Assembly: GCA_029262735.1 (NCBI GenBank)
Contig: JAJCYY010000036.1
Span: 62,001 to 126,000, forward strand
Length of the DNA: 64,000 nucleotides
Direction: 5' to 3'
Origin: Chloroflexota bacterium
Lineage (GTDB): Bacteria; Chloroflexota; Dehalococcoidia; Lucifugimonadales; Lucifugimonadaceae
Part shown: piece by piece, positions 35,006-43,577 of the stretch
Position numbering within the stretch: position 1 is the first letter of the stretch
How the letters are laid out: every line of letters starts with the position of its first letter
Notes under the pieces: model-generated
Seen by the model: only the letters and a program-made list of their open reading frames with translations
What the model was told of the DNA's origin: nothing
Databases searched by the model: none
Position numbers and translations under genes: made by a program

Positions 35006-35383
35006 GAAGAACTCGTTGTGCCTTCGCACTGCTGGTTCTGGCTGAATATCCTGAGCCCCGATCGGTGATGCCGGCACGAGGTGCAATGACCGTCGGCGAA
35101 CGGCCAAGTCGTCATTCAGGAATCTTAGGTCCGAAATACAACGGGCAGGCGGCGCTACGGAGAACGCCGTGATTTCAGATGATCCGTGTTCATGGTGGAG
35201 ACGGGGGAGAGTCGAACTCGCGGATGAACACGAACTGGGAGCGGGAGCGTAACGATCAACTAGACTCAGATGATCAGAGTATCGTCACATTGATGATCTT
35301 CAGGGCGGTGATTCTGTCCGCTCCTCACCACAACTCCGCAGATAACGAATACGACCTAACTTCGATCTGGGAACAACCCAGAA
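35006..35383. other. Intergenic region carrying the left 48-bp repeat
   Basis: About 380 bp between convergent genes. The repeat at 35,186 is the main feature. No gene is supportable. Confidence 0.4.
35186..35233 (+). repeat. Left 48-bp direct repeat (putative attL), copy E
   Basis: Identical over 48 bp to 57,626-57,673. The arms GTGTTCAT and ATGAACAC form an inverted repeat around a core whose reverse complement looks like a tRNA or tmRNA 3' end (GAGTTCGACTC ... CGTCTCCACCA). An imperfect palindrome of about 50 bp is what serine-integrase attachment sites look like. Confidence 0.8.
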
Positions 35384-35411
35384 AGGCCGCTGACTATTGA
35401 ATCAGCGGCCT
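35384..35411 (-). terminator. Intrinsic terminator of methyltransferase cassette 2
   Basis: AGGCCGCTGA pairs perfectly with TCAGCGGCCT around an 8-base loop; TTTC follows on the minus strand. It begins 22 bp after the methyltransferase stop. Confidence 0.8.
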
Positions 35412-35433
35412 CTGTGACGGGTAGTCCGGTCCG

Positions 35434-36504
35434 CTACTTGGTTCCGAAGATCAAGTTGTGGACCGGCGTTATGTCGAACGCTGTCACATCTCCGAAACCG
35501 TGGCGGTCGAGGAGATCAACGAACACGGCGGTCGGCACCAGCTGATCGTCGATCTGCGCCTCAAAGTACTGGATTCCCGTCAACACTCGAGCTGCCGGAG
35601 TTCGCAACCCTTCGTGCGTTGCAGGGAACGGGAAGTCGGAGATGACGAACACTCCACCAGGCTTCAGCGAGCGCTTCACGTTTTCGGTCACGCGGTCGAT
35701 GTCACGGCACTCGTGCATCGATATGTTGATGTAAACGAGATCGTACCCTTCTTCATCAATGAAGTTCTCAAGCGTGCTCTGGACCAGGGAGACGCGGCTA
35801 TCTACGCCTTCCTGTTTCACACGTTCCCAAGCAAGATCGACCGAGTGCGCATCCCCATCCACACCAATCACCGTAGTGTTCGGAAATGTCTTTGCAAACC
35901 TGACGAGGCCGTTGCCGACTCCGCTGGCGAGCTCAAGCACCCTGGCTCCGTTGTTCAGCTTTTCAACAAGTCCTGGCACTTTGTCCAGACCGGATGGAAT
36001 TAGCCTGGTGTAGAACGGCTTCCCCGTGCCGCTGACCGCGTCGATGAACTCGGGACTGGTGTCGTTCCACCAGATCCGATTGCCGCTCTTCAGGTTTGCT
36101 GAAAAGTCGTCCAGGATCTCGGATTGGCTGAAGACAACCGGCATACCACCGACGTAGCCGGGATGACTACTGTCGAGGAGAAGGGTGCCGATATGCGGTG
36201 CCAGCGTATAACGGTTCTGTCCGTCGACCTCGAGTAGTTCGGCTGCGTATGCTGCCTGGGCCCACACGCCAACGTAGAACTCATCTGCTTCAACGATCGC
36301 TGCTAGTTCCTTAGTGGTGAGCCCTTCGGTGTGACGTTTGAGCGCAGAGAACAGTCCATTCTCCTGGCCGATAGTGATCGTTTTGAAGGCGATGTGTCCG
36401 GCCACATGGATGATCAACTTGCCTGCCTGCTGCTGAATCTCTGGCTGAGCGGGCTGAGCGGGCGGAGCTGTCTCGACGGTGGTTGGTTTTGCTGTCGTAG
36501 TCAT
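35434..36504 (-). CDS. Winged-helix class I methyltransferase, cassette 2
   Basis: SAM-dependent methyltransferase of 356 residues, distantly related to the one in cassette 1 (same length and layout, with little sequence identity outside the motifs). A Pro/Ala-rich head (1-25) is followed by the winged-helix/dimerisation domain (to about 105) and the Rossmann domain with motif I VLELASGVGNG (189-199), the acidic residue in VIGVDGD, and LKPGGVFVISDFPFP. The substrate is unknown. It lies 80 bp below a DUF1059 gene in the same direction and probably shares its promoter. Confidence 0.85.
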   Translation of the reverse strand: MTTTAKPTTVETAPPAQPAQPEIQQQAGKLIIHVAGHIAFKTITIGQENGLFSALKRHTEGLTTKELAAIVEADEFYVGVWAQAAYAAELLEVDGQNRYTLAPHIGTLLLDSSHPGYVGGMPVVFSQSEILDDFSANLKSGNRIWWNDTSPEFIDAVSGTGKPFYTRLIPSGLDKVPGLVEKLNNGARVLELASGVGNGLVRFAKTFPNTTVIGVDGDAHSVDLAWERVKQEGVDSRVSLVQSTLENFIDEEGYDLVYINISMHECRDIDRVTENVKRSLKPGGVFVISDFPFPATHEGLRTPAARVLTGIQYFEAQIDDQLVPTAVFVDLLDRHGFGDVTAFDITPVHNLIFGTK

Positions 36505-36584
36505 GTCAATTGTTCTTTCTGTTCGCTGATGGTGTAGTTCGCCTACATTTCTGGCAACGGTGTTGTTTAGTGAGCTCGTCTATC

Positions 36585-36878
36585 TCATGCAGTTACTTTC
36601 CAAGACTTGCTCCTTACTTGGGGGTGGTCTGGCATGAGGGACGCGATAAGTCTTGAGAGTTTCACGCTCCGCTTAGACTCCGGGCGGCTTGCCTGCAAGA
36701 CGGCACTGCGAGCGGTATCTCGAATTAGCTGAGCTAGATCAGTGCTGGTGGCCGAAACGCCTGCTTCACGAAGCGTTCTCTCGACGCAGTCGATCAGATC
36801 CTCCAGAGATGTCCCGGAAATGGATGCGTCGTGGTCGACACCGAGGTCCTTGCAGCGAATCTCTATTCCTTTGCCCAT
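36585..36878 (-). CDS. DUF1059-like small protein
   Basis: Protein of 97 residues. The N-terminal half (IRCKDLGVDHDASISGTSLEDLIDCVERTLREAGV) matches the DUF1059 pattern of a short alpha/beta unit beginning with a conserved CKDLG. The extra C-terminal helices, rich in Arg/Lys/Ser, are not part of that family. Function unknown. Located between the LuxR-NTPase and the methyltransferase, taking the place held by the PQ-loop gene in cassette 1. Confidence 0.6.
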   Translation of the reverse strand: MGKGIEIRCKDLGVDHDASISGTSLEDLIDCVERTLREAGVSATSTDLAQLIRDTARSAVLQASRPESKRSVKLSRLIASLMPDHPQVRSKSWKVTA

Positions 36879-36963
36879 TCCGGGTTCCTTCTTTTCTGAC
36901 GGACGATGTGTCTTGCTCGTGAGCCTCGATAAACACAGTCTGGAGAGCGGCAGCAGGATGCGG

Positions 36964-36981
36964 ACCTAACCAAAGTTAGGT
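36964..36981 (-). promoter_or_regulatory. Perfect dyad upstream of the DUF1059/methyltransferase operon
   Basis: ACCTAAC CAAA GTTAGGT, a 7-bp inverted repeat with a 4-bp spacer, 86 bp before the DUF1059 start. With a second dyad 48 bp upstream it looks like a paired operator, plausibly for the adjacent LuxR-family regulator. Confidence 0.5.
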
Positions 36982-37013
36982 AAGAGGGTTTGTTTCTTGT
37001 GCGACCAACCAAC

Positions 37014-37027
37014 CCAACCTGAGTTGG
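37014..37027 (-). promoter_or_regulatory. Second dyad upstream of the DUF1059/methyltransferase operon
   Basis: CCAAC CTGA GTTGG, centred 48 bp from the first dyad and of similar sequence (CCxAAC N4 GTTxGG). It lies 36 bp beyond the stop of the LuxR-NTPase gene. Confidence 0.45.
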
Positions 37028-37062
37028 AGAGAGGTGGACTGGTTTGGGATCGTGCCCCGAGC

Positions 37063-39591
37063 TCAGCCTGTGACCGAGATGAGTCCCAGTTCGTTGGCTT
37101 TTGCAACCGCGCTCGTGCGGTTACGGACGCCGAGCTTCATGTAGATCTGGTTGCTGTGCCACTTGATAGTGCCGAGCGACAGGATCAGGTCATCCGCGAT
37201 CTGCTGGTTCGAGTGGCCAGCCGCGATGAGGCTCAGAACCTCGACCTCTCGTTCTGTCAAGGCTTCGAGAAGTGAGCCATTTGCCGGTATCGAGTCGCCA
37301 CTGACTATTGAACTCTGTTGAGGAGCGGCGATTCGGATACGCGAAATGAGTTTGCGTGCCAGTTCGACGTACTCGTCAATGTCTTCATCGCCATCGTGAG
37401 GCGAGAAAGCGGTGGCGTCTTCGTCAAGAAGTCGTTGTAGCTGTGAGTGAGTTCTCGGCTCGGTCGATTCATGGGTTGAGACGAATCCCAATAAATGCGC
37501 CCCTTCAGCCTGTAGGTCGTTCTTCAACGCCAACTGCCCGATCCCTGACAATGCATCTAAGATTAGGCCGAGAAATTGCATCTGAGCGGCAGTCTCAAGC
37601 ACTTCATCGAGGACATCACAAGCTGACGGTGTATTACCGTCGACAACGTCGAGCAATCCAGTCCCTGCACGCGCACGGGCAACGCTCCCTCGATCACCGA
37701 CCTGTGAGTGGGCCTCGGCGGCGGCTTCAAAATGGTAACGAGCCTTTCGATATGCGCCGGACAGCATCGAGAGTTCCCCGAGGTAAGAATGCGCCACACC
37801 GATGCCAGCTTTGTCCCTAAACGACTCGCGAATCTTCAAGCCAACCTCGAAGTGCCGAATTGCCTCGTCTTGCTGGTCGCGTATGACCGCTATCTCGCCA
37901 AGGATGTCGTGGCAATAGGTGGAAAACCATCGATCACCGATCTGATTGCTCCCCTTAAGGCTGGTCCTGGCGTGATCGGCCGCCAGATCAAGCTCTCCGT
38001 TCCTCAGAGCGAGATGCCCGAGGAGCTGGTTGGTCATGATCACATGGTGGATGTGTTTCTGTTCGATCCCTCGCTCCAAAGTCGAACGAGCATGGGCTTT
38101 TGCTGCATCCATCTCACCCCGAGTCGAGGCCACGTATGCAAGGCCCAGTTCAGGGTCTGTGGCGAATCCGGGGGGTGGTTTTCGACCGAGTTTTCGTTGA
38201 ATCTCCAAACACTCTTGAAAGGCCGCTTCAGCCGTGTCTATGTGCCCCTGGCGCAAACTGAACCAACCGTGCCACACCAGCAAATCGACCATTAGACCGG
38301 TGCCATCGATGTGTCGTTCTACATGCTTGAACGAGTCGACAGCGGTCTGGAACAGTTCACCGCCTAACAGAAACCTGCCCTGGTGCTGCAGGAAAGCCGC
38401 CAACGGCTGTGTGGCTTTGGCTATCGCATCATCGAGTACTTCGGCTGACGCGTATATCCAGGCAGCGCGAAGGTTTTCCAGGTCTGGTTCCAACGTGCGA
38501 ACTGCCTCATCTTGCCGGTTCGTGTTTATGTCGATTGCGCAATTAGCGACAAAATTTGTGTAGAAGCGCGCGTGGCTCAACCTGGTTTCTGCAAGCTCCG
38601 TTTCGGACTGAGCAAGTTGATCCTGCGCCAGTTGCCGGACAAGCTCGTGAATCCTGTAGCGGTCGCCCTGAACCCGATGAACCAACGAATTGTCGACGAG
38701 TGCCGATAGTACGGGCAGTGTTGCGCCCGCGATCTGTTCAGCGGCATCCCGAGAAAATCCGCCCCTGAAGACTGAAAGCCTACTGAACACCCGGCGTTCC
38801 TCTTCTTCGAGTAATCGAAGAACCTGGTCGAATACCGCCTGCATGCTCCGGTGCCGTTCAGGAACGTCTCTCAGGTCAGTGGTCAGAAACTGGCGGTTGT
38901 GTTCGATCTCTGCGGCGATCTCGGCGCAACTCAACATTCGAGTCCACGAGGCAGCTAGTTCCAGGGCGAGCGGCATACCCTCGGTGACCTGACAGATCCG
39001 CTCTATCGCCTCCAGTTCGTCATCTACCTGGAAATCGGGGCGCATGCGTCTTGCTCGGTCCGCGAATAGCTCTATGGATGCAACACCGATTGCTTGACGT
39101 GGCCGGTTGGCCTGGGGCACAGGCAGGCCGTTGACGTGAAACAACCACTCTTGAGTTAGCCGTAACGGCGTTCGAGAGGTCACCAGCAGCTTTGTACTGG
39201 GGGCCTGTTCGATCAGCTCTCCAATCGAATCTGCTGACTCGACGACCTGCTCGAAGTTATCGAGGAGTAGCAGAGTTTCTTTGCCCGAAAGGTACTGGGC
39301 CACCTGGGCCACGGCCATTTCCCGATCCCCGACGGCTACTGCGAGCGCCTCGGCTACTGCAGTGATCACCAGCTCGGGTGAATCAACCGCCTGGAGGTCA
39401 ACAAAGGCTGCAGTGTTTCCGGTCTGCTCCTCGTGGCGTCGAGCCGCCTCAATACTAAGTCGAGTCTTCCCAATCCCGCCCGGCCCCACGAGCGTGATGA
39501 GTCGGCAGTCGGTCTTGTGAAGGTATTCGGATATCTGCGCTAACTCGTCATCTCGTCCGAATAGCACAGTGGTTGTTGCAGGTAATTCCAT
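37063..39591 (-). CDS. NTPase-TPR-LuxR transcriptional activator, cassette 2
   Basis: Paralogue of the regulator at 27.7-30.2 kb; 842 residues. The NTPase domain has Walker A GPGGIGKT (36-43), Walker B LLLLDNFEQVVE and the LLVTSRTPLRL strand. A TPR-like helical middle region follows, and then the C-terminal LuxR helix-turn-helix (LTEREVEVLSLIAAGHSNQQIADDLI in pieces, ending in NELGLISVTG). The ATG at 39591 leaves only about 10 residues before the NTPase domain. Likely activates the DUF1059/methyltransferase operon directly downstream when it binds an inducer (inference). Confidence 0.87.
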   Translation of the reverse strand: MELPATTTVLFGRDDELAQISEYLHKTDCRLITLVGPGGIGKTRLSIEAARRHEEQTGNTAAFVDLQAVDSPELVITAVAEALAVAVGDREMAVAQVAQYLSGKETLLLLDNFEQVVESADSIGELIEQAPSTKLLVTSRTPLRLTQEWLFHVNGLPVPQANRPRQAIGVASIELFADRARRMRPDFQVDDELEAIERICQVTEGMPLALELAASWTRMLSCAEIAAEIEHNRQFLTTDLRDVPERHRSMQAVFDQVLRLLEEEERRVFSRLSVFRGGFSRDAAEQIAGATLPVLSALVDNSLVHRVQGDRYRIHELVRQLAQDQLAQSETELAETRLSHARFYTNFVANCAIDINTNRQDEAVRTLEPDLENLRAAWIYASAEVLDDAIAKATQPLAAFLQHQGRFLLGGELFQTAVDSFKHVERHIDGTGLMVDLLVWHGWFSLRQGHIDTAEAAFQECLEIQRKLGRKPPPGFATDPELGLAYVASTRGEMDAAKAHARSTLERGIEQKHIHHVIMTNQLLGHLALRNGELDLAADHARTSLKGSNQIGDRWFSTYCHDILGEIAVIRDQQDEAIRHFEVGLKIRESFRDKAGIGVAHSYLGELSMLSGAYRKARYHFEAAAEAHSQVGDRGSVARARAGTGLLDVVDGNTPSACDVLDEVLETAAQMQFLGLILDALSGIGQLALKNDLQAEGAHLLGFVSTHESTEPRTHSQLQRLLDEDATAFSPHDGDEDIDEYVELARKLISRIRIAAPQQSSIVSGDSIPANGSLLEALTEREVEVLSLIAAGHSNQQIADDLILSLGTIKWHSNQIYMKLGVRNRTSAVAKANELGLISVTG

Positions 39592-39775
39592 CGAGGGATT
39601 CTCTAGTTGGTTCGCCCTCGACGGATTCTAAGGCAATAGTGCCTGGGACGTTGCTGCTGAAAGAAACGGTAAAAAGTGTCACGTAAGTGAATCATCGTAC
39701 AATCCGTGACTGATACCAACCTGAAACGTCTTAAGGGTTGCGCCGCATAGCAGGCCTGCTGGACAGGAGCCGTAC

Positions 39776-40510
39776 ATGGATCCGTCTGATATCCCACCGA
39801 TAAAGGGCGATGAAATGGTGCCGCTGGCCAGAACCGAGTTCCAGCGAACGATCGGACTGATTTCAACGCTGACCGATGCGGATTGGGCGAAGCCGACGCC
39901 GTGTTCGGAGTGGTCTGTGCGCGTGCTAGTTGCCCACATGCTGGGCGCGTCGGAGGCGAACGCGTCGCTAATTGAGAACATTGGCCAGCTAATCCGTGGC
40001 ACCTGGAAGGCGCGAAAACGGGACGTGAAGTTCGCCGATGGTGTCAGCTCAGTGCAGGTGGGCGCACGCAGTCAGCTTGAACCTGCAGAACTCGCCGAGC
40101 GAATGAAAGAAATATCCGAACGAGCGGTTTCCGGAAGACGTAACTTTCCGCGTCTGCTGCGGCTACTGCGTGTCCCCAATCCGGCCGGCGGATGGGTGAG
40201 CGCTGGTCGTTTGATGGACGTCGCGTACACCCGGGATCAGTGGATGCATCGGTGGGACCTGGCAACTGCAGTAAGCAAGCCGTTTGAGTTGACGACCGAC
40301 CACGATGGAAGGATTGTCCAAGATGTGGTCGCCGAGTGGTCGGCTAAGCATGATTCGCCGTTCGCACTGAAGCTAACTGGACCAGCCGGTAGCGAGTTCA
40401 ATCGCGGAACCGGAGGGCCTCATATCGAAATTGATGCGGTTGAGTTCTGCAAAGTGCTTGCCGGGCGGTCTCTTGCGGAGATGCCGTTGGATTATCCGGT
40501 AGTTTTTTGA
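39776..40510 (+). CDS. MDMPI/DinB-fold protein (maleylpyruvate isomerase family)
   Basis: Protein of 244 residues with the four-helix MDMPI fold used by mycothiol-dependent enzymes. Motifs are TPCSEWSVRVLVAHML (first metal-ligand histidine) and the YTRDQWMHRWDLA block with the second histidine. The C-terminal part (to LAEMPLDYPVVF) resembles the small alpha/beta domain found after this fold. Members isomerise or transfer on thiol conjugates, but many have no known substrate. Start ATG 39776; it is divergent from the LuxR-NTPase, so the 184-bp gap holds both promoters. Confidence 0.75.
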   Translation: MDPSDIPPIKGDEMVPLARTEFQRTIGLISTLTDADWAKPTPCSEWSVRVLVAHMLGASEANASLIENIGQLIRGTWKARKRDVKFADGVSSVQVGARSQLEPAELAERMKEISERAVSGRRNFPRLLRLLRVPNPAGGWVSAGRLMDVAYTRDQWMHRWDLATAVSKPFELTTDHDGRIVQDVVAEWSAKHDSPFALKLTGPAGSEFNRGTGGPHIEIDAVEFCKVLAGRSLAEMPLDYPVVF

Positions 40511-40913
40511 GCTATTGGAGAAGTTTGCGGACAATCGAGGCCGATGTTTTGAACACCGCCCGATTCGGCGCTAAACAGCAACTATTAAAAGCCCTCGGCT
40601 CGAAGTCAGTGCCGGGTTCGAGTTAGCCGATGATGGATATTCAGTGGCCACGCGGGAGAGTCGAACTCGGCGATGAACACGGACTGAAGCCAATCCGGAA
40701 GCCGGATTGAGCAAGATTTCTTTCCGAGTACGCAGACGTTCACAAAATAAGCCTGGCGTCGGACTTGCTGCGATAGGGTATCGAGTCCGGTACTAAGCTA
40801 TTGAATTGGGTGTGATATGCGTATTTTTCAACCGCTCTAGATGCGGCCACCGATGCATTTTCGACGTTGGACCTTCACCATGGGAGGTGGGACTAACACG
40901 ACTAATGGAATAG
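40511..40913. other. Intergenic region carrying repeat copy F
   Basis: About 400 bp with the repeat at 40,645 and the promoter region of the next gene. No further gene is recognisable. Confidence 0.4.
40645..40680 (+). repeat. tRNA/tmRNA-3'-end-like repeat, degenerate copy F
   Basis: TGGCCACGCGGGAGAG then TCGAACTCGGCGATGAACAC. The right half is identical to copy C (23,145); the left half has changed. Same orientation as E and G. Confidence 0.65.
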
Positions 40914-42584
40914 ATGCGAACCATTCGGCAAAAACGTCTCTCAGACTCTTCATTCACTGAAATTCTGAGGTGGGATTTAGGTCAGCTCCTGATGATCGCG
41001 GCGACCAGATCCGCAATCCGTCACAGGTGGCTAGTCGCTGCCACGGCCATAGCGTTTGTCGTGCTGATTCCATACTTCGCTGCCGGAGATCCGCCGGGTG
41101 TTGACTCACCCTCATTTCTCCACTTTGGATGGGTATTCCAGCAGTCACTCACCGGTGCTGAAGGTTCATCCCTGACCGACCGCTGGTGGTACGGCGGATT
41201 GCCGTATCTGCAGGCGTATTCACCGGGCGGGTACGGCGCTGTTGGATTGCTAGGTGCGATCACACCTTTTGCGGTAGCTGGCGCGTTCAAGATTGTGATG
41301 GCTGTTGCCGTGATCTCAACAACGGCAACAACGTACTGGCTCGGGCGAACGCTCGGACTTACTCCGATTTTCTCGTTCCTCGCGGCTGCACTACTGGTGC
41401 TCTCCTATCCGGTTATTGCGGGAGTTGGAATATTCGGATGGCTCCCGACTCTGGCGTCGATGCCGTTCGCGATGGCTGCATATATCGCAGTCGAGAAATG
41501 GACTTCGAAACAGACACGACGAAAGCTGCTTTACGCAGGTGCCTTGCTTGGGCTGGCGCTGATAGCACACCATATGACTGCAATAGCGTTTGGTCTTGCA
41601 ATCGCTGTACGGCTAACAGTATTTTCGATCGATCATCCGTCAGAAGTCAGATCCACGACAAGGGCAATTGGAACCATCGCAGTAACTACCGCTGTCGTGT
41701 CGGCCTGGTGGGCGATCCCGTTCCTGGTCAATACGATCTCGGTCGGCTTTCAGAGGGAGCTTGCAGGAAACTGGGAGTTTGAAGCGGCCACTTTTGCCTC
41801 CTCCGTTTTTGATCGCACCAAGATAGGAATCGAGACTTTTCCTTCCTATATCGGTTTTGTCCAGGGAGGTCTTGGCATCGCAGGCGCCGTTTACGCCTTC
41901 GTTTACCGATCTCGGCTTCGAGGACTGGCGGTTGTTGCTACTGTTCTGTTCTGGTTTTCAACCGGGACCAGCCTGAATCCACTTGTACGGGTATACCCGC
42001 TGAGCGGGCTGGACGTGTCCCGATTCGCATTCTATGTGGCACCAATGTTCGCTCTTCTCGCCGCATCCCTGGTTCAACAATTTTCGCGACACAAGCGGCT
42101 GGCAACATTTAGTGCAGCACCCGCCGTCCTGACGGTGGTGATGCTATTGGTGCCGGTCGTGGACGCGTTGGCAGCGCGTGATGTCTTGAGACCTGTTGAA
42201 GAGCCCCAGATCGTGTCTGATTCAATTGCCTGGATTGAGCAGAACGTTCCAGCCGACGAAACGGTTCTAGCGGTCGGGTACCGGAACTGGGACGGCTACT
42301 GGATTCCCGGCCGAGCCGGTGTGCCGATCATGGACGGCTGGTACGACGAGGGTGCAAAGAACTGGCGAAACGTGCGTGCCTACAGGTTGATGGGATGGCT
42401 CGGTGAGGTAGATGCGGCCGAGTTGCACGGGATCATGGGACGAGAAGCCACTCGCTATCTGGTAATCACTGACTGGGACACCACCGACAGCCCTCACCTG
42501 TTCGAGGAAGCGGTATCTTCAAGCCATGACTTGTTCAAACTCGAAGCTACGCTGGAAGGCACCACGGTCTACACCACGCGGTAA
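40914..42584 (+). CDS. GT-C-like polytopic membrane protein
   Basis: Protein of 556 residues with about ten membrane helices and a soluble C-terminal part (about 425-556). The first large loop has PPGVDSPSFLHF and DRWWYGGLPYLQAYSPGGYGA. The latter resembles the 'PTPS-related' membrane family and GT-C glycosyltransferases, where an acidic residue in this loop is catalytic. It may transfer a sugar from a lipid carrier, fitting the glycan operon that ends 55 bp away on the opposite strand. The first 25-30 residues are polar, and translation may start at the internal ATG of MIAATRS (40,992). Confidence 0.65.
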   Translation: MRTIRQKRLSDSSFTEILRWDLGQLLMIAATRSAIRHRWLVAATAIAFVVLIPYFAAGDPPGVDSPSFLHFGWVFQQSLTGAEGSSLTDRWWYGGLPYLQAYSPGGYGAVGLLGAITPFAVAGAFKIVMAVAVISTTATTYWLGRTLGLTPIFSFLAAALLVLSYPVIAGVGIFGWLPTLASMPFAMAAYIAVEKWTSKQTRRKLLYAGALLGLALIAHHMTAIAFGLAIAVRLTVFSIDHPSEVRSTTRAIGTIAVTTAVVSAWWAIPFLVNTISVGFQRELAGNWEFEAATFASSVFDRTKIGIETFPSYIGFVQGGLGIAGAVYAFVYRSRLRGLAVVATVLFWFSTGTSLNPLVRVYPLSGLDVSRFAFYVAPMFALLAASLVQQFSRHKRLATFSAAPAVLTVVMLLVPVVDALAARDVLRPVEEPQIVSDSIAWIEQNVPADETVLAVGYRNWDGYWIPGRAGVPIMDGWYDEGAKNWRNVRAYRLMGWLGEVDAAELHGIMGREATRYLVITDWDTTDSPHLFEEAVSSSHDLFKLEATLEGTTVYTTR

Positions 42585-42638
42585 GAGGCGTGCTGGATCA
42601 GAGTGTTCGATGCGTTATTTTGCCGCAGAGTGCGGGTT

Positions 42639-42806
42639 TTAAGTAATCAGATCTGCCACCGAATCAGTTATGCAGAATTCCGAGCTGCATTCTTTGCAGG
42701 TCAGGGTTCCATGCACGACCGATTGGCCAACGGTTTCAGACGCCGACAACCGAATCTCACCGTGGCAACCTGGACATGCCAGGTATTGAACCAGATCACT
42801 GTCCAT
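42639..42806 (-). CDS. Trm112-like zinc-ribbon protein (55 aa)
   Basis: Small zinc-binding protein starting at ATG 42806, 33 bp after the methyltransferase stop. CPGC and CKEC pairs flank a beta-hairpin, with the family outline LxCPxCxGxLxL ... GxLxCxxCxxxF. Trm112 proteins activate class I methyltransferases by forming a heterodimer, so its position directly below such an enzyme suggests a functional pair (inference). Last gene of the glycan operon. Confidence 0.75.
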   Translation of the reverse strand: MDSDLVQYLACPGCHGEIRLSASETVGQSVVHGTLTCKECSSEFCITDSVADLIT

Positions 42807-42839
42807 AGATTTTCTTCGGTAGAGAGATTCCGCTAAGAC

Positions 42840-43577
42840 TCAGGCAGCGGCAAGGTTTTCATGGCTTCTCGACAGAAGCCATATGTGACTCGGGGCAATT
42901 GGCAAGGCCGCTCGCATCAGTGGCGACGGTAGCTTGCTTGCCAACTTCGTGAGGATTGCGGCGTTGTCTGACTCCGCCCGCTGAACGATAGAGTTGGCTG
43001 TCCAGTCAGTTGCACGAAGACCGGCGATTGTTGCTTTTCTGACCAACTGACCACGCCTTAATGGACTCACTTTGAAGGAGTCTCCCTTTTTCGCAGCGCG
43101 CACTATTCGGTCTGCCAGCCGCTGCGGCATCCAAGACAGGAAAGGCAGTTTGTAGTGTGGCTCGAGCACTGTGTATTTGCTCGGGGTTGCCATGTATGCA
43201 ACACCGGTTGGAGTGAGAACTCTGTGGATCTCACGAAGCAGTTGTGTCTGGTCAATGACGTGCTCAATTACGTGGTTGGCAATGATGAAATTGAACATAC
43301 CGTCCCGGAATGGCATTGACTCGCCGGAGGCCACGACAAAATGAGAACGGTCAACAATGGCGTCTGCGGTCGTGTCCATGAGTATGTAGTCGGCACCGAG
43401 TTGTTCAGCTACCGCTTTACCTGTCACGCCTGAACCTGTGCCGATGTCCAGGAGAAGTGGCTTCTTGCCAGAGACCGGCTTGCTGTTCGCGCTTAGCGAA
43501 CGTGCGATCGGTTCTGCCTTCGCGAGCCGTGCCGCGTAGTCCTGGTTGGCGAATGAGCTTAGTGAAGCGTCTGTCAC
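42840..43577 (-). CDS. Class I SAM-dependent methyltransferase
   Basis: Protein of 245 residues. Motif I is LLLDIGTGSGVTGKAVAE, the acidic residue after strand 2 is in ILMDTT, and FNFIIANHVIEHVID marks the strand 4 region, as in UbiE/sugar methyltransferases. A hydrophobic helix pair near residue 165 may dock on the membrane. It overlaps the GT4 gene by 4 bp (ATGA), so it is likely to methylate a glycan or lipid intermediate of this operon. Followed by the Trm112-like gene. Confidence 0.85.
   Translation of the reverse strand: MTDASLSSFANQDYAARLAKAEPIARSLSANSKPVSGKKPLLLDIGTGSGVTGKAVAEQLGADYILMDTTADAIVDRSHFVVASGESMPFRDGMFNFIIANHVIEHVIDQTQLLREIHRVLTPTGVAYMATPSKYTVLEPHYKLPFLSWMPQRLADRIVRAAKKGDSFKVSPLRRGQLVRKATIAGLRATDWTANSIVQRAESDNAAILTKLASKLPSPLMRAALPIAPSHIWLLSRSHENLAAA

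Noticed and set aside
35179-35400. 73-codon frame starting in the 48-bp repeat
   Set aside because: The first residues come from the repeat itself and similar frames appear at other copies; no protein family is matched.
42603-42836. 77-codon plus-strand frame
   Set aside because: It is antisense to the Trm112-like zinc ribbon, which has clear CxxC pairs and a sensible position in the operon.
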